From Clostridia bacterium (GTDB taxonomy: Bacteria; Bacillota; Clostridia; Christensenellales; Borkfalkiaceae), in the NCBI GenBank assembly GCA_900766495.1, contig CAAFVM010000039.1, positions 18,153 through 82,152 on the forward strand: 64,000 nt of DNA, written 5' to 3'. The notes under the pieces are model-generated. The model did no database searches, was not told the origin of the DNA, and saw only the letters and a program-made list of their open reading frames with translations. Positions 46,801 through 54,895 of this stretch are shown one piece after another (position 1 is the first letter of the stretch; every line of letters begins with the position of its first letter). A program made the position numbers and the translations under genes.

Positions 46801-46998
46801 GTGCCGGAAGCGAAAATAACCGCAGATTCTTCCTCTGAATATTACGTTTTGGTAATTAATCCCAAGGGCGTTATAACAAATATAACGGCAACTCGTTCGT
46901 TCAAAGCCGAATTCAAAGGAACTTATAAAGTTATTTACTCGGCTTACGACAGCGACGGCAACGTAAAAACCGTTTATTATGACGTTATAGTTAAGTGA
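43873..46998 (+). CDS. Large secreted Ig-like multidomain protein (cassette C)
   Basis: 1041 residues with a Sec signal peptide to about residue 37 (VYADE) and no lipobox, sorting signal or C-terminal anchor. It is a paralogue of the protein at 4918: same N-terminal Ig-like domain (GVYTIEYRAMAGN), same internal HYR/DUF5011-like units (GEYTLVYYAVDNAGNRAEK), the same PVLPKYLISG segment, and the same ending, a domain closing with YDVIVK. It differs mainly by an insertion of aromatic, Ser- and Gly-rich sequence at about 200-330, perhaps a ligand-specific binding domain. AGGAGG precedes the ATG. Glycan binding is inferred only from context. Confidence 0.7.
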   Translation: MKNKKIAITAVLAAITAFCLCLCVAFNINENDVYADEITLQAEETASSYVLGNELKIPQGKLLYGGKSYDADGVVKFPDGNAYLSEFVTLDQTGVYTIEYRAMAGNKLLRKTRTFEVLEGLYTVGSERSSLRYGKPSELGVPFTTEQSPAGLYVSLANGDKFNYNAVVNLNEINKSHKALQFYLTPERSKSADAFSVFVKFTDIYDPENYVIVSIWSYNRKSYNDSPCRAAYITTCVPMVGQSYTGHYSTYQKDGGGWIDYIFKSMRTSGFCSFNSFYGDNANGALRWIDGTPGGSGFTVDWGYAGYQQIGFWWDYANRQLFSNQPTSEFSELVADYDSSAYYDSLWSGMTTGECYISMWAEDYNNSTFNFVITEMNGEDLTSAEPATTYKDTDAPAITVNYGEYGENNYPDALVGSEYTVFPATAFDGYDGAKDVKVRAFYRYGTDNCYEVSCGKTFKPDRAGEYTLVYYAVDNAGNRAEKKVTVTAVEQAGTPVTLTVDSSSAVKSGKRGEFVKIASASYSGGVGKLDYKVTAVGKNSGEKYEINGNSFRPMTADVYTVIYNVSDFIGQTETVSYEVTVAENDGPIFENLPVLPKYLISGYSYRFPEIAAIAKNGSSVKGEIVLSDGGKEKTAVGGVIAVSGDSRTVELIYRAADGGKQSELRFEIPVINAAKGVSIDLAKYFAGNGFTAASNNDNVTVTATDSYAEAELINAVLAEGFTAQYKILNGGFGEFAMYLTDSEDETQQIKLSWKKTDGVMFTYLNDSATSSSTTFDFAGTESNFVWNNYTHTFFDNSTNLSVEVNQTVYGETFEGFTSGKIYVKFVMSGVDGDASFAVSKINNQTIRLTRRDVITPQIAILGGDYVLSATVGEKITLKNAVAADVISPVTTLTVTVKGPDGKAVKATDGSTLENDELLSGEFVIEKAGTYVITYNFSDGTKEADETVTIVGNKVSAIEITPASAVPESAAIGATVTVPEAKITADSSSEYYVLVINPKGVITNITATRSFKAEFKGTYKVIYSAYDSDGNVKTVYYDVIVK

Positions 46999-47008
46999 GG
47001 TGAAAAAG

Positions 47009-48919
47009 ATGAAGAAAAATATAGTAAGTCTTATTCTCGCCGCGGCTACCGTCTTTACGGCGGCTGCCTGCAACTCGGGCGGCGCTTCAATCGGCGAAAA
47101 AAGCGTTAAAGAAAATAAAATCGTATCGGTAGCCGAGAATTCAACCGAAAAAGTTAACTTTTTAACCGACGGCAGAACCGATTATAAAGTGGTTTATTCC
47201 AAAGATATTTCTTCAACCGAAATAGTAGCCGTTTCCGAAATGCAGACGTTGTTTTACGAGGGAACGGGAAAAAGCATACAAACGGTTTACGCCGAAGGTC
47301 TTGTTTACGACGACAACGCGAAATACGTTTGTATAGGCGAAAACGATTATTCCCGCGTAGCCGGGGTAACCGCAGATTTTAAAACTCTCGGTTCCAACGG
47401 CTATCGCGTAAAGACGGTAGGAAATTCCGTATTTATTGTAGGCGGCGGCGAATGGGGAACCATCTGGGGCGTTTACGATTTCCTTTCCATGCAGATGGGG
47501 TATGAGTTCATTTATACCGACGAAATACTTTTCGACGGCGAAAAATGCAAAAACAGCACGCTTATTTCGGTTGATAAAACCGATAAGCCAGACTGGGAAT
47601 GGCGTGCTGTAGGCGACGGCGAGAATTCAAACAATAAGGATTTGCGCACCCGTTTAAGAATGCAGTCGAACGACGACGCGTGGACTACGAACGGAACGAT
47701 TTCTATGTTCCACACGTTTTTCAGTTTAAGCAGCGGCACTTACGGTTTCGTTCCTACGGCAAGTTGCCTTGCCGACCACAGAAACTGGTATAACCTCGAT
47801 TACGACGGAGCCGAAAGTTATCCTACAAGTTTGTGTTTCAGCCGCGACCCGCAGGGATTATGCGGTCAGATTATGAGCAAAATAGCTGAACTTATAGAAG
47901 TCGGCGGAAGCGGCAATTCGATAATAATCAACTTTTCGCAACTTGACGGAAGTTATTGGTGCTATTGCCCGGACTGTCAGAGAACAATAAATAAATACGG
48001 CGGAGCCCTTTCAAGCACGCAGGTATTGTTTATGAAGAATTTCCTGTCGCCCGCACTTGACGCTTACGTAAAAGAAAATTGCCCCGAAAAAGACGTTGTG
48101 GTTTATATGTACGCATACTGGAACACAAAACAACCGCCGTCGTTTTCAAATGAGGCGCAGATTGAAGAGCTTAAGCTTCCTTCAAATTGCGGCGTAGAAT
48201 ATTGCACGGGTTTCCCCGAAAAAAATCCCATAACGCAACTCGGTGAACGCGCTCAATTCGAAGCGTGGGCTAAAATAACCGAAAATTTTGCAATTATGGA
48301 TTACGCCGAGAACTTCGGTTCGTATATGCGTCATTTCGACGATTACAACAAACTTCAGACAAATATGGAATATTTCCTTAATTACGGCGGAAAATTCCAT
48401 TATACGATGATGGCTTACAATAACCTCGCCAACAGCGACTGGTCAAGATTACATGCATATCTCGAAGCGGCTTTAAGCTGGGATTGCACTGTGGACGTAA
48501 ATAAACTTGCCGATAATTTTTTCGATAAATATTATAAAGACGCCGCTCCTTATATGAAAGAATGGTTCTACGGTTACAGGGCGTGGTCGGAAGTATTTGA
48601 TAAAAACAGTGTGCATGGTGGAAGCTCGCTTTCGCTTACAATGGTTAAAACTTTCGAAAAATATGCCGAAAAGGCGTTTGCGGCTATACTCAAATATAAA
48701 TTTTCCGACCCCGAACTTTACGAAAAGCTTTACGACAGAATCTTGCTTGAAACGCTTTGTTATCGTTATAACTATCTTGACTCTTACCGTTCTTCGGTAA
48801 ACGATTTGAAATCTTACGCCGAATCGTTCAAAAAAGATTGCGCGCATTTCGGCATTCAGAAAATAACCGAAGGTCAAAGTTTCGATGCTTGGTATAACGC
48901 GAATTTCGCAGGGTTATAA
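47009..48919 (+). CDS. DUF4838-type lipoprotein, putative glycoside hydrolase (cassette C)
   Basis: 636 residues from the ATG that follows GAGGTG; a GTG nine bases upstream is less likely. The lipobox cysteine is at 21. It has the same plan as the protein at 7884: alpha/beta N-terminal domain (VFIVGGGEWGTIWGVYDFL), then the barrel with LCFSRDPQGL, NFSQLDGSYW and the WCYCPDC motif, and a helical C-terminus (NKLADNFFDKYYKDAAPYMK). Conserved Asp in Q-x-D and the three-Cys motif are candidates for the active site or a metal or disulfide cluster. Activity is unknown. Confidence 0.75.
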   Translation: MKKNIVSLILAAATVFTAAACNSGGASIGEKSVKENKIVSVAENSTEKVNFLTDGRTDYKVVYSKDISSTEIVAVSEMQTLFYEGTGKSIQTVYAEGLVYDDNAKYVCIGENDYSRVAGVTADFKTLGSNGYRVKTVGNSVFIVGGGEWGTIWGVYDFLSMQMGYEFIYTDEILFDGEKCKNSTLISVDKTDKPDWEWRAVGDGENSNNKDLRTRLRMQSNDDAWTTNGTISMFHTFFSLSSGTYGFVPTASCLADHRNWYNLDYDGAESYPTSLCFSRDPQGLCGQIMSKIAELIEVGGSGNSIIINFSQLDGSYWCYCPDCQRTINKYGGALSSTQVLFMKNFLSPALDAYVKENCPEKDVVVYMYAYWNTKQPPSFSNEAQIEELKLPSNCGVEYCTGFPEKNPITQLGERAQFEAWAKITENFAIMDYAENFGSYMRHFDDYNKLQTNMEYFLNYGGKFHYTMMAYNNLANSDWSRLHAYLEAALSWDCTVDVNKLADNFFDKYYKDAAPYMKEWFYGYRAWSEVFDKNSVHGGSSLSLTMVKTFEKYAEKAFAAILKYKFSDPELYEKLYDRILLETLCYRYNYLDSYRSSVNDLKSYAESFKKDCAHFGIQKITEGQSFDAWYNANFAGL

Positions 48920-48931
48920 GGAGGACGATTT

Positions 48932-49558
48932 ATGAAAAAATTATTACCGATTATAGCGATTATGCTTGCAGTTTGCGCATGTTTATTTTCGGCAGGTTGC
49001 ACCAAAAAACCTAGCGGCGGAAGCAGTTCTTCGTCGCCGAAGCCGAACCCGGAACCTTCGGATATAGTGTTTTATCTTGCGGAAACCGCCGAGGTTTCCG
49101 AATATGACAGAATAACTTTGGCTTATGAGCTTTCGGGGGCGAACCCTTCCGATATAGTGTGGTCGTCTTCGAACCCTGCGGTCGCTACGGTTACCGACGG
49201 TTCGGTAATAGGCGTTAAAGCCGGCGTTGCCGTTATAAGCGCGAAAGTGGGGAACATTACCCGCAATTGTTCGGTTACTGTAGTTAAAAACGCTTCTTAT
49301 CCGTCGCTTATACTTTCGCAAACCGACGCAATGCCCAGAGTCGGCGGCAGTGTAAAAATTACGGCTTCGGTACGTTTTAACGGTGAAATTACAGATTTTG
49401 CGGATTTTAATTGGAGCTCTTCCGATAAAAACGTTGCAACGTGCGTAAACGGAGTTATAACCGGCGTTTCTAAAGGAACCGCGATAATAACCGTTTCTGC
49501 CACTTATAACGGAATTTATCTTGAAGAAACGGTGGCTGTTACCGTTTCTGCCGAATAA
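48932..49558 (+). CDS. Small BIG2-domain lipoprotein
   Basis: 208 residues; lipobox cysteine at 23 followed by a Ser/Pro/Lys linker. Two BIG2 domains fill the rest (signatures AVATVTDGSVIGVKAGVAVI and NVATCVNGVITGVSKGTAII). There is no further domain, so it resembles the N-terminal part of the giant protein at 9869 cut off after the Ig domains. The stop is followed by 86 non-coding bases and then another BIG2 lipoprotein. It may be a structural stalk or the remnant of a larger protein. AGGAGG precedes the ATG. Confidence 0.8.
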   Translation: MKKLLPIIAIMLAVCACLFSAGCTKKPSGGSSSSSPKPNPEPSDIVFYLAETAEVSEYDRITLAYELSGANPSDIVWSSSNPAVATVTDGSVIGVKAGVAVISAKVGNITRNCSVTVVKNASYPSLILSQTDAMPRVGGSVKITASVRFNGEITDFADFNWSSSDKNVATCVNGVITGVSKGTAIITVSATYNGIYLEETVAVTVSAE

Positions 49559-49644
49559 TTTTGAATCACGCAAATAAAAACACGAAAACAAAAGGCAAAA
49601 TTTTTTACAATGTCTTTTGAAAATATAAGAAACAGGAGGACAAT

Positions 49645-52600
49645 ATGAAACTAAAAAAGCTATTGCTTCTGGTTATGATAGCCGCGCTTTCAGTGTCGGT
49701 GTTCGCTTGCCGGAACTCGGATGATTCGTCTTCTTCGCAAAAGCCGCAAGAAGTGCTTATTACGCTTTCCGAGAATGAGCTTAACATGAGAGTAGGGGAG
49801 AACAAGACCGTAACGGCGAACGTAACGGGCAGTTCGGCTACAGTGGAATGGGTGACTTCGGCTCCCGAAGTCGCAACCGTAGAGGGCGGCGTTATTTCCG
49901 CAGTATCGAAAGGCAGCGCGGTTATAACCGCCACCGTAGAAGAAAAAAGCGCTACCGTAACGGTCAACGTTGCGAATACCGCTTCTTTAACGCTGGAATC
50001 GGATAAGCTTTCGGTAAACGCCGAAACCTGGACTGATAAAGACAACACGGTTTACGGCAAAACAACCGTGTCGATAACTCCGATTTTAACCGTAAACGGT
50101 ACCGTAACCGACGGAACTTTCACTTATGAATGTGCCGACGAGAACGTTGCCGAGGTAGACGATAACGGCGTTGTTACCGGTAAAAAAATAGGTACTACGG
50201 CAATCGAAGTATCGTGCGTTTACGACGGTGAAACATTGAAGACTACCGCAACCGTTACGGTAAAGAAAGTTGATATTGCTTCTAAAGAAGCGTTTACTTT
50301 CGGCGGAGATAAAAACGAATGGGTGATTGACGTTACGAGATTCGGATTGACTGCCGACGACGTTATAGCCATTTACCTCGAAGACGGAACCGATTACGTT
50401 CAGACCGACGACGCAGGCGAAATAATTTATGACGGAAACAGTGCGAAAGTTATTACCGCAGGTATAGACGTAGATAAAAAGACCGAGCCTGATACCGTTA
50501 TAATAGAAACCGAGGGCTTGCTTATAAGCATAAAAATAGCTTATGTTTCGGCAAACAACGTTGAATTCGTAAGTGAAAGCTCGCCCATGGTAATAGGCTC
50601 GCAGAAACAACTTAAACTTTACGCTTTCGGCGTTGAAGTTTCGGAATCTGCCGAATGGTCGGTAAACAAAGATTATATTGCCACTATCGACGACGAAGGC
50701 GTTTTGACCGCAGTCAACTACGGAACGGTTAAAGTTACGGCAAAAGTTTACGGATATACTTACACTACCGTACAGGTTGTAGTAAAAGAAGAATCTCCCA
50801 AAACAGCAATGGAGGCGGTAACCGTTCATAACTATACTACCGGCGGAGACCATTACGGTTATAAACAGACTACGCACGGTCAGTATGCCGCGGGAGATTG
50901 GGTGCGTTTCTCGTTTACGCCTTCCGAAGATTTCAACGGTATGTTGTATGTTTATTACGGATTGAACAACCTTGAAGATAAATTCGAAGAAAATTTCCCG
51001 AACGGTTGCGCTTTTGCTTTTGCCGGCAGCAAAAAATTCAGCGGTAACATTTTTACCGACAGCTCGTTCATCGTTCTTGATAAAGACGGCATTCAGGTAG
51101 GCTCTATTGCCGAAAAAACAGGCGCGGGAATTTATAAGAAAGGCGAAACTTACACTGTTTACGTTCAGATACCCGACGACGGTTCGGTCGACCACGATTT
51201 GTTTATAAAATTTGCTTCCGAAAATCATCTTGTCGAAGAGCAAGTAATGAGAGGCGTTCTTTCGTGGAGAGATAATCTCGATAACGCTTCATGCGCTATT
51301 GAGGTGAAAAATGTTTCGGGTTACATCTATAGCGGTGAAACCAGAAGAAACATATATGACGTGGAAGGAAAACTTTCTTTCAGAGGAGCTTCGCTCGAAA
51401 CCGAAAATTCGATTGACGTAGCTTCGCTCGGTATAAATTCCGAAGTAATTACGGCTTATTTAAAAGACGCCTCTTTCGAAGTTATTCTTAAAGACGAAAA
51501 CGGCAAACCCGTAATTACCAACGGAAAACTTACCGTTCTTAATACTTTCTTTACTCAATGCGGAACCAATGGAGTAAAAACTCTTGTTCTTGAAACCGAA
51601 GAAGACAGATATAACGTTCCTTTCGAAATAGTTCCCGTTGACGAAAAACGCAACGGAGCCGTGGCTTTGATTCCCGGTCTTGCCGATTATATATTTGTAG
51701 ATACGGCAAAAATGGTAAGCGAAATAAATGCAGGCAGACAATTCCTCGCATTCGACGTTTATTCCGACGGCTTCGGCGATAACGCTTATATTTACTTCCA
51801 GATAGGCGCCCGTCATATTTACGTTAAGAACAACTGCGCGTATATTCATTCTACCTGGGACGGTTCGCGCAAAGATAAAATTACCGCAAACTTTATTCGC
51901 GTAATAGACGAAGAAGGCTCTCTCGTTTACGATACCGTAACCTGGGGCGGAAGCAAGATGTTCGGAACCAAGTCCGATTCGATGCAGCCCGGCAAATGGT
52001 ATAAAGTAATTATCGATATGGACGGCAGGGCTTGGGACGACTCAACCTGCATGCAATACCTTTCTTATTCGCACGCAATGGCTACAGTAGTAGGCATGAA
52101 CGCTTATTTCAACAATATAAAAACCTATTCGACTGCCGAATTTGAAGGAATAGTGTTAGACCGCGAAGAAGCCGTGCTTGCAGAGGGCGAATCCGTAACC
52201 CTTATAGCCACTCTTTCGGAACTTTTAACAGGTACCAAAGTTATATGGACTTCTTCGCTCGAAGAGGTTGCAACCGTAACGCAAAACGGCGTGGTAACCG
52301 CGCATAAAGCCGGTAACGCCACTATTATAGCCACCGTAAACGGTAAAAGCGTAAGGTGCGAAATAACCGTAAAACCGGTTATCGGTATTGCTGAAGGAAG
52401 CGAAAAAGAACTTACTACGGCTATAACTACGTGGCTTCCCGGCACTTTTGATAAGGGCGCTGCGGGTTCCAACGAAAACGTTAACCCCGCTTACGTTCCC
52501 GGAGAAGATTTCGCCGGTTGCAATGTTTTAAAAGTTCAACTTAAAATTAAAGAAGGCGCGGCAAACGGATACCTTCACATTTATGAATATGCCGGAACCG

Positions 52601-53796
52601 ATAACACAAAATGGACTCCGGGTATTGTAAGATGGACGGTAATAGGTAGGGACGCTTATAGCGCCGGTCGCCATTACGATTGGAATTTCCCCGCTGCCGA
52701 TTTCGAACATTTGCTTATAACCGATAAAAATACCGGCGTTACGACCTATCAGAAAGCCGTTGAGTGGGTTCCGGGACACGAATACGAGCTTCTTATAGCC
52801 GTAGGCGAGAACAATTCTATAGGTTTCTGGTATTCTTCTACGCTTTACGCAACGAGCGGTGATAATCAGGGGCAAGGTATTTTGGCTAACTGGAATATTC
52901 CGTCGTATTGCCTTAACGTTCTTGATAATATCGAATTCGTTAAGTTCTACGGAGGCAAAAACGTGGCAGGAGAAAAGACCATAAAACTCGATAAAACCGA
53001 AGCTACCGTAAATATGGGTGAAACTTTAACGCTTAACGCTACGCTTTCTCATGAAGGAACCGTAGAATGGGAAAGTTCCGACCCCGAAATTGCAACCGTT
53101 GAAAACGGCGTTGTAACTTCTGTAAAAGGCGGCGAAGTCGTTATTACGGCAAAGGCATTCGGTAAAGAAGTAAACTGCGTGGTAACCGTACTCGAAATGC
53201 TCACCGTAAAAGACGGAAGCGAAAAAGAACTTACTACGGCTATAACTACGTGGCTTCCCGGTACTTTCGATAAAGGCGCCGCCGGTTCGAATACCAACGT
53301 TAACCCCGCTTATGTTCCCGGAGAAGATTTTGCGGGTTGCAACGTGCTTGAAGCGGTAATAAAAATAAAAGAGGGCGCTACAATTGGCTTCCTTCATATC
53401 AACGAATATGCCGGAACCGATAAAGCCGCCTGGGTGCCTACCGTTAATAAGTCTATCGTAATAGGTAAAGATTATTACGGAGTGGATAAAAGAGTTACCG
53501 ATAACGGCTCTGAAAGTCTTGGTTCGTCATATAACAAAAACTCGCTGGTAATTCTCGATATTACCGACGAAAGCAACGTTATAACCTATGCGGGCGAATC
53601 CGTAGAGTGGACTGCGGGACATACCTATAAACTTTTAATTAAAGTTGCGGAAGGCAATTCCGTCGGTTTCTGGTATTCTGCTCAAGCCCTCGTCGACGGA
53701 AACGGTCCTCTCGGAATATGGAATAATCCGACTTACTGCCTCGATGTTCTGGCAAATATAGAATTCGTTAAATTTTTCGGCGCGATAGCTAAATAA
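49645..53796 (+). CDS. Giant BIG2 lipoprotein with duplicated unassigned binding module
   Basis: 1383 residues; lipobox cysteine at 22. N-terminal BIG2 domains occupy about 30-205. Mixed beta-rich regions follow, one with FNGMLYVYYGLNN and one with AFDVYSDGFGDNAYIYFQIG that resembles a jelly-roll binding domain. Another BIG2 domain lies at about 835-915. A tandem pair of the same module (about 918-1105 and 1191-1383), split by a BIG2 domain, closes the protein. Each begins KELTTAITTWLPGTFDKGAA and ends with a YCL-x-VL-x-NIEFVKF pattern. The same module appears once at the N-terminus of the esterase at 61953. Carbohydrate binding at the surface is inferred. Confidence 0.78.
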   Translation: MKLKKLLLLVMIAALSVSVFACRNSDDSSSSQKPQEVLITLSENELNMRVGENKTVTANVTGSSATVEWVTSAPEVATVEGGVISAVSKGSAVITATVEEKSATVTVNVANTASLTLESDKLSVNAETWTDKDNTVYGKTTVSITPILTVNGTVTDGTFTYECADENVAEVDDNGVVTGKKIGTTAIEVSCVYDGETLKTTATVTVKKVDIASKEAFTFGGDKNEWVIDVTRFGLTADDVIAIYLEDGTDYVQTDDAGEIIYDGNSAKVITAGIDVDKKTEPDTVIIETEGLLISIKIAYVSANNVEFVSESSPMVIGSQKQLKLYAFGVEVSESAEWSVNKDYIATIDDEGVLTAVNYGTVKVTAKVYGYTYTTVQVVVKEESPKTAMEAVTVHNYTTGGDHYGYKQTTHGQYAAGDWVRFSFTPSEDFNGMLYVYYGLNNLEDKFEENFPNGCAFAFAGSKKFSGNIFTDSSFIVLDKDGIQVGSIAEKTGAGIYKKGETYTVYVQIPDDGSVDHDLFIKFASENHLVEEQVMRGVLSWRDNLDNASCAIEVKNVSGYIYSGETRRNIYDVEGKLSFRGASLETENSIDVASLGINSEVITAYLKDASFEVILKDENGKPVITNGKLTVLNTFFTQCGTNGVKTLVLETEEDRYNVPFEIVPVDEKRNGAVALIPGLADYIFVDTAKMVSEINAGRQFLAFDVYSDGFGDNAYIYFQIGARHIYVKNNCAYIHSTWDGSRKDKITANFIRVIDEEGSLVYDTVTWGGSKMFGTKSDSMQPGKWYKVIIDMDGRAWDDSTCMQYLSYSHAMATVVGMNAYFNNIKTYSTAEFEGIVLDREEAVLAEGESVTLIATLSELLTGTKVIWTSSLEEVATVTQNGVVTAHKAGNATIIATVNGKSVRCEITVKPVIGIAEGSEKELTTAITTWLPGTFDKGAAGSNENVNPAYVPGEDFAGCNVLKVQLKIKEGAANGYLHIYEYAGTDNTKWTPGIVRWTVIGRDAYSAGRHYDWNFPAADFEHLLITDKNTGVTTYQKAVEWVPGHEYELLIAVGENNSIGFWYSSTLYATSGDNQGQGILANWNIPSYCLNVLDNIEFVKFYGGKNVAGEKTIKLDKTEATVNMGETLTLNATLSHEGTVEWESSDPEIATVENGVVTSVKGGEVVITAKAFGKEVNCVVTVLEMLTVKDGSEKELTTAITTWLPGTFDKGAAGSNTNVNPAYVPGEDFAGCNVLEAVIKIKEGATIGFLHINEYAGTDKAAWVPTVNKSIVIGKDYYGVDKRVTDNGSESLGSSYNKNSLVILDITDESNVITYAGESVEWTAGHTYKLLIKVAEGNSVGFWYSAQALVDGNGPLGIWNNPTYCLDVLANIEFVKFFGAIAK
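52396..53261 (+). repeat. 819-bp in-frame tandem duplication inside the BIG2 lipoprotein gene
   Basis: 47 bp starting at 52396 recur exactly at 53215, an offset of 819 bp (273 codons). Similarity then continues with scattered differences. The duplicated unit is one binding module plus one BIG2 domain. Confidence 0.85.
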
Positions 53797-53830
53797 CATA
53801 TAAAATTTTTTAGTTTTTTACAACGCAAAA

Positions 53831-53853
53831 GGGGCTGCCTTTTAGGCAGCCCC
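53831..53853. terminator. Terminator between convergent genes
   Basis: GGGGCTGCC (53831-53839) pairs perfectly with GGCAGCCCC (53845-53853) around a 5-nt loop. It serves the leftward AraC gene (TTTTGCG follows on the minus strand) and probably also the end of cassette C. Confidence 0.8.
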
Positions 53854-53904
53854 GATTGCAAATTTTTAACGCATTTATTGCGGTTCGAATTTATAACGTT
53901 TAGT

Positions 53905-54750
53905 TTATTTCTGTTTTTGCATATTTCTGAAAGCTTGCGGAGAAACGCCGGTATTCTTTTTGAACAGACGACTGAAATAAAACTGGTCGTCGAAACCGAG
54001 CATTTCGGCTATTTCTTTAACCGAATAATCATTTTCGGAAAGCAGATATTTCGCTCGGTCTATTTTAATTTTCATTCGGTAAGAATGCGGACTCATTCCG
54101 AAAGTCTGCGTGAATAAATGCGAAAATCTCGAAACCGAAAGATTGTTCGCTTCTGCAAGGTCTTTTAGGCTTAAATTCGACGCTATGTCGTGCATTTGAA
54201 GCAGAACGTTATTGAAACGTTCGGTGCTTATTTCTGCGTCGGAATTTTTTTTCAGCGAAAAAGCCACTTCGCTTAATATAAGCATAAGTCTTCCCGCGTT
54301 TGCATAAAACGCGCCGAATTTTTCGTTTATAAGGTCAATAAGAACTTCGTTTATAAGTTGAGAAATACGGTAATTCGTACCCACGTCGGCGCATGTCAAC
54401 GAGTCGAGTTCAAGTTCTTTAAGCGTTTGCGGAATAAGCGTTCCGTAGAAATGAACCCAGTAAACTTCGCAAGGCACGTCGTTCATATAGGTGTAAATTT
54501 GCGGTTGCCCGGGCTTATATAACAAAACGGAACCCGATTTTATAACCCGAGTAACGCCGTTTAGCGTAACGCGCATATGCCCGCGTAAAAGGTAAATCAG
54601 CTGATAGTCGGCGCGCCCGTTATTGCGTTGAGTACTCCATTCCCTTAAACTTATTTCGTAATGTCCCGCGTTATGCGCGCATAAAGGCAAGCTTCTTTCG
54701 ATGTCTATAAGCTCGGCTTTCGTATATTCGATAAGACTGTCTTGTTTCAT
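53905..54750 (-). CDS. AraC-family transcriptional regulator
   Basis: 281 residues from the ATG at 54750; the frame is open to 54807, but the extra residues are not typical of the family. The N-terminal half is a cupin-like sensor (YQLIYLLRGHMRVTLNG, GSVLLYKPGQPQIY). The C-terminal 100 residues hold the two helix-turn-helix motifs: LKDLAEANNLSVSRFSHLFT and VKEIAEMLGFDDQFYFSRLF. AraC proteins of this type usually activate sugar genes in response to a free sugar. It is divergent from the GH43 gene at 54896, with a 145-bp shared control region, and is likely to control that operon. Confidence 0.92.
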   Translation of the reverse strand: MKQDSLIEYTKAELIDIERSLPLCAHNAGHYEISLREWSTQRNNGRADYQLIYLLRGHMRVTLNGVTRVIKSGSVLLYKPGQPQIYTYMNDVPCEVYWVHFYGTLIPQTLKELELDSLTCADVGTNYRISQLINEVLIDLINEKFGAFYANAGRLMLILSEVAFSLKKNSDAEISTERFNNVLLQMHDIASNLSLKDLAEANNLSVSRFSHLFTQTFGMSPHSYRMKIKIDRAKYLLSENDYSVKEIAEMLGFDDQFYFSRLFKKNTGVSPQAFRNMQKQK

Positions 54751-54793
54751 ATAAATCCGTAAAAAATATTTTGCTTGAAATCTGCCGAAACGA

Positions 54794-54822
54794 TTGCCGT
54801 CCGGCAAAATTTAAGGTAAAAT
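54794..54822 (+). promoter_or_regulatory. Predicted promoter and inverted repeat before the GH43-like gene
   Basis: TTGCCG (54794-54799), 17-bp spacer, TAAAAT (54817-54822). The -35 box is half of an inverted repeat, TTGCCG-TC-CGGCAA (54794-54807), a possible regulator site between the divergent genes. Confidence 0.45.
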
Positions 54823-54895
54823 TATTATATATATATTCTAACACAAAACGTCCCGAAAATCAATAGGGTAACAACAAAAAAATACTTATTATATT

